NCBI GenBank assembly: GCA_014240375.1
Contig: JAAZXB010000001.1
Span: 320,574 to 384,573, forward strand
Source of the DNA: Planctomycetota bacterium
Lineage (GTDB): Bacteria; Planctomycetota; UBA8108; UBA1146
Direction of reading: 5' to 3'
Length of the DNA stretch: 64,000 nt
The notes beneath the pieces were generated by a model. The model did no database searches, was not told the origin of the DNA, and was given only the letters and a program-made list of their open reading frames with translations. Below, in pieces: positions 61,691 to 64,000 of the stretch (position 1 is its first letter; each line of letters begins with the position of its first letter). A program made the position numbers and the translations under genes.

Positions 61691-64000
61691 ATGCTCATCT
61701 CGCTCTTGTTGTCGGTCGTTTCTTTCCCCCCGCTGATACTTCCAACGCCCGATGTTGCAGATGCTGTCGGTGGTACGGGGGACCGAGGAGTGATCCAGTT
61801 CCGGATCGAGGACTCCGCTGGCAAGACGGTTCCCGCTCGACTCACCTTTCGCAAGCCTGATGGATCGGTGCCTGCACTCTTCCACAACCGAGATGCCGCA
61901 CCTGCCGACCTGGCGATTCGCCCCGATGTGATCTGTACTCTCTCCGGTGCCGGCAGCATCACGATGGTGCCCGGTGAGTGGTGGATCTATGCCAGCCGGG
62001 GTCCCGAGTGGAGCATCGATCGACAATCGATCTCGGTCGGCAAGGATCAGACGGTATCACTCGTCTTCTCACTGGAGCATCAGGTCGATAGCCGCGGCTG
62101 GGCCGCGGCCGATTACCACCTCCACACCCTGACTCACTCGGGCCATGGCGACAGCAACATGCCGGAGCGAATCATCAGCATCGCCAGCGAGGCACTGGAA
62201 GTTGGAATCGCCACCGATCACAACGTTCACACCGACTACTCCGATATCATCTCCGAACTGGGAGCCGAGGAGCAGTTCCAGGGGATCGTGGGCAACGAGA
62301 TCTCCGTTCCTCTGGGCCACTTCAATGCGTTTCCACTGGTACCGTGGGCGAACGTGATCGATCGCAACTCTGACGATGGCCCGGCACTGTTCAGGGCGGT
62401 CCGCGCCAGTGGAGACTCCTCGGGAATCATCCCGGTGGTCCAGGTCAATCATCCTCGCTGGGAAGGCATCGATTACTTCAGGGTCGCCGGTCTCGATCCC
62501 ATCACCGGTGGATCGGTGGAGAAGAACTGGTCCGTCGATTTCGATAGCGTCGAGATCTTCAACGAAAATGCCGGTTGGGGATATTACGACGCGGACGATA
62601 CCGATCAGATGGTCGGCTCGAGCCGCCACTGGGTGTTGCAGGACTGGCACAATCTGCTCAATCACGGATCCAGGATCACCGGTGTCGGGAACTCCGACAG
62701 CCACACCGTTTCCTCCAACCTTGCCGGCTGGCCACGTAACTACTTCCCCAGTTCGAGTGATCGACCCGCAGAGATCTCGGTGGAAGAGGTCTGTGATGGC
62801 GTGAAGAAGGGTCAGATCGTCACCACCTTTGGACCCTTTGTCACCTTCACCGTCGATGGTGCCCAGATGGGCGAGATGGTCTCGGCCAAGCGAGCGGCAG
62901 TTCAGTTGAAGACTCATGTCCAGGCTGCCGACTGGATCGATGTCGATCGGGTTCTGGTCATCGTCGATGGAGATATCGTCGAGACGATTCCAGTCGCCGA
63001 CAGCAGGGAGATCGTCCGGCTGATCGATCAGCGCAAGATACCGGTTCGGACTGACGGCTGGATCTCGCTGCGAGTCGAGGGAGATGACAGCCTGGATCCC
63101 ATCGTGCCGGGATCCAAGCGCCCCGTTCTTCCGATCGCCATCACCAATCCAGTCTTCGTCGATGCCGATGGCGACGGAATATACACTCCACCGGTCGAAG
63201 TCGCTCGAAACTGGCTTGAAAGACATGGTGAGAATCCAGCGATGCTCTTCGCCGAATGGCAAGCGCGACAGCCAAACCAACGCTGCTCGATGCTCCATGC
63301 CTGCGCCATCGATTCTGCGCCCGCCCGGACCCTCGCCCGATGGGGAATCGGAGATCCCGCACGACTGGTGAAATTGTCCGCCTGCCGTCTGATCGAACGG
63401 ATCGGCTGTGGCGATGAACCGGCGATCCTCTCTCAATTGACCGCCATCGCCGCATCGGACCGATCCGATCCATGGATCCGGGTGGTGGCGATTCGTGCAC
63501 TGGCTGTAGATGTCGCCGGCGACATCTTGAGCGATCAACTGCAGAAATCTGGCCTGACGGCGTTCGCTCCCCACTCCTCAGAGGTGACTCACCTGCTGCC
63601 AGGGCAATCGGTGATTCGCTGGTCTGCCTCGGAACCGTTTGCGGTTCATGGGGAGAGTGGATTGCGCGAGGTGCTGGCGATGGCACGAGCCGATCGCCCG
63701 GTTCTGCAAACGGTTCTTGCAGACCCGGATGGCATCGTCGACTTGAGTCGATACGCCACCGAACGGGGACGAGGGGAAAACTGCGTAGTGGTGCTCGAAT
63801 GCACCCTCTACAGCCCTGATGAACGAGAAGTTTCGATCGCCCTCGGTAGCGACGACGGCTGCATTCTCAAGGTCGGAGATCAACTCCTGGTCGAGGATTT
63901 TGCCCAGCAGGGGATCGACCCGATGCGTCATCTGGTGCGAGCTTCCCTCCAGCGAGGGTCCAACTCCTTGCTGCTGCTGGTTGAAAATGGTGGCGGCGGT
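61691..64000 (+). CDS. Exported CehA/McbA-type PHP metallohydrolase (partial, runs off the window)
   Basis: The frame is open for 770 codons from the ATG at 61691 (GGAGG five bases upstream) to the end of the window. A signal peptide (L-I-S-L-L-L-S-V-V-S-F) is followed by a beta domain. The PHP domain follows, with A-D-Y-H-L-H-T near residue 140, A-T-D-H-N near residue 177, V-N-H-P-R and G-N-S-D-S-H-T, which together make the metal site of CehA/McbA-like enzymes. An acidic Ca-loop-like segment (D-A-D-G-D-G-I-Y) lies near residue 497. Helical HEAT-like repeats and a further beta domain come after it. The substrate is unknown; phosphoesters are typical for PHP enzymes. Confidence 0.9.
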   Translation, partial: MLISLLLSVVSFPPLILPTPDVADAVGGTGDRGVIQFRIEDSAGKTVPARLTFRKPDGSVPALFHNRDAAPADLAIRPDVICTLSGAGSITMVPGEWWIYASRGPEWSIDRQSISVGKDQTVSLVFSLEHQVDSRGWAAADYHLHTLTHSGHGDSNMPERIISIASEALEVGIATDHNVHTDYSDIISELGAEEQFQGIVGNEISVPLGHFNAFPLVPWANVIDRNSDDGPALFRAVRASGDSSGIIPVVQVNHPRWEGIDYFRVAGLDPITGGSVEKNWSVDFDSVEIFNENAGWGYYDADDTDQMVGSSRHWVLQDWHNLLNHGSRITGVGNSDSHTVSSNLAGWPRNYFPSSSDRPAEISVEEVCDGVKKGQIVTTFGPFVTFTVDGAQMGEMVSAKRAAVQLKTHVQAADWIDVDRVLVIVDGDIVETIPVADSREIVRLIDQRKIPVRTDGWISLRVEGDDSLDPIVPGSKRPVLPIAITNPVFVDADGDGIYTPPVEVARNWLERHGENPAMLFAEWQARQPNQRCSMLHACAIDSAPARTLARWGIGDPARLVKLSACRLIERIGCGDEPAILSQLTAIAASDRSDPWIRVVAIRALAVDVAGDILSDQLQKSGLTAFAPHSSEVTHLLPGQSVIRWSASEPFAVHGESGLREVLAMARADRPVLQTVLADPDGIVDLSRYATERGRGENCVVVLECTLYSPDEREVSIALGSDDGCILKVGDQLLVEDFAQQGIDPMRHLVRASLQRGSNSLLLLVENGGGG

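Overview
The window is GC-rich, gene-dense DNA that almost certainly comes from a member of the Planctomycetota. The best markers are two copies of the planctomycete pair made of a PSCyt1/DUF1549/DUF1553 protein followed by a DUF1501 protein, four secreted proteins that end in the same dockerin-like calcium-binding tail, ECF sigma factors of the planctomycete type, and a very large alpha-2-macroglobulin-like protein. Shine-Dalgarno sites are clear. At least seven genes are best read from TTG starts, so many real starts lie inside longer ATG/GTG-opened frames. I moved starts wherever a Shine-Dalgarno site or a stop/start overlap decided the matter. No tRNA, rRNA, CRISPR array or insertion sequence was seen.

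Layout. 1-2962 (minus): kynurenine-pathway operon (3-hydroxyanthranilate dioxygenase, ACMS decarboxylase, kynureninase, start of a probable kynurenine monooxygenase). 3111-8424 (plus): an unknown protein and the first PSCyt/DUF1501 pair. 8469-11113 (minus): two secreted proteins with dockerin-like tails. 11282-13542: rhodanese-MoeB/ThiF fusion, and a divergent unknown protein. 13703-21688 (plus): the 2661-residue A2M-like protein. 21693-26056 (minus): YtoQ, then a MoxR-DUF58-BatA/VWA operon joined by ATGA overlaps. 26238-28774 (plus): lipoprotein and an EboE-like protein. 28775-34135: c-type heme/prenyltransferase-fold protein, Cu/Zn superoxide dismutase, kinase-like/GNAT fusion, HflX. 34112-35131 (minus): thioredoxin-like gene interrupted by one in-frame UGA. 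35300-37105 (plus): SppA. 37155-48714 (minus): second DUF1501/PSCyt pair, di-heme peroxidase, FG-GAP/PKD protein, RNA 2',3'-cyclic phosphodiesterase, sulfatase. 48922-57868: ECF sigma factor with a terminator, LplT-PlsC-Aas triple fusion, MazG, LptF, LptG, a second ECF sigma factor, FG-GAP protein. 57972-58106: 15-bp tandem repeat. 58139-60656 (minus): reverse transsulfuration pair. 60946-64000 (plus): NagB and a PHP metallohydrolase that runs off the end.

The most notable item is at 34112-35131. The UGA falls exactly where the first cysteine of a thioredoxin C-G-P-C active site should be, giving U-G-P-C, and a GC-rich hairpin with a GGU loop starts 17 nt after it. This fits an undescribed selenocysteine-containing, exported thioredoxin-fold protein better than a broken gene. 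Other points of interest are the kinase-like/GNAT fusion, the duplicated TPR-MG architecture of the A2M protein, the inverted rhodanese-MoeB fusion, the Cu/Zn SOD without its disulfide cysteines, and an unusual number of 11-16 bp tandem repeats, one of which supplies the stop codons of two convergent genes.
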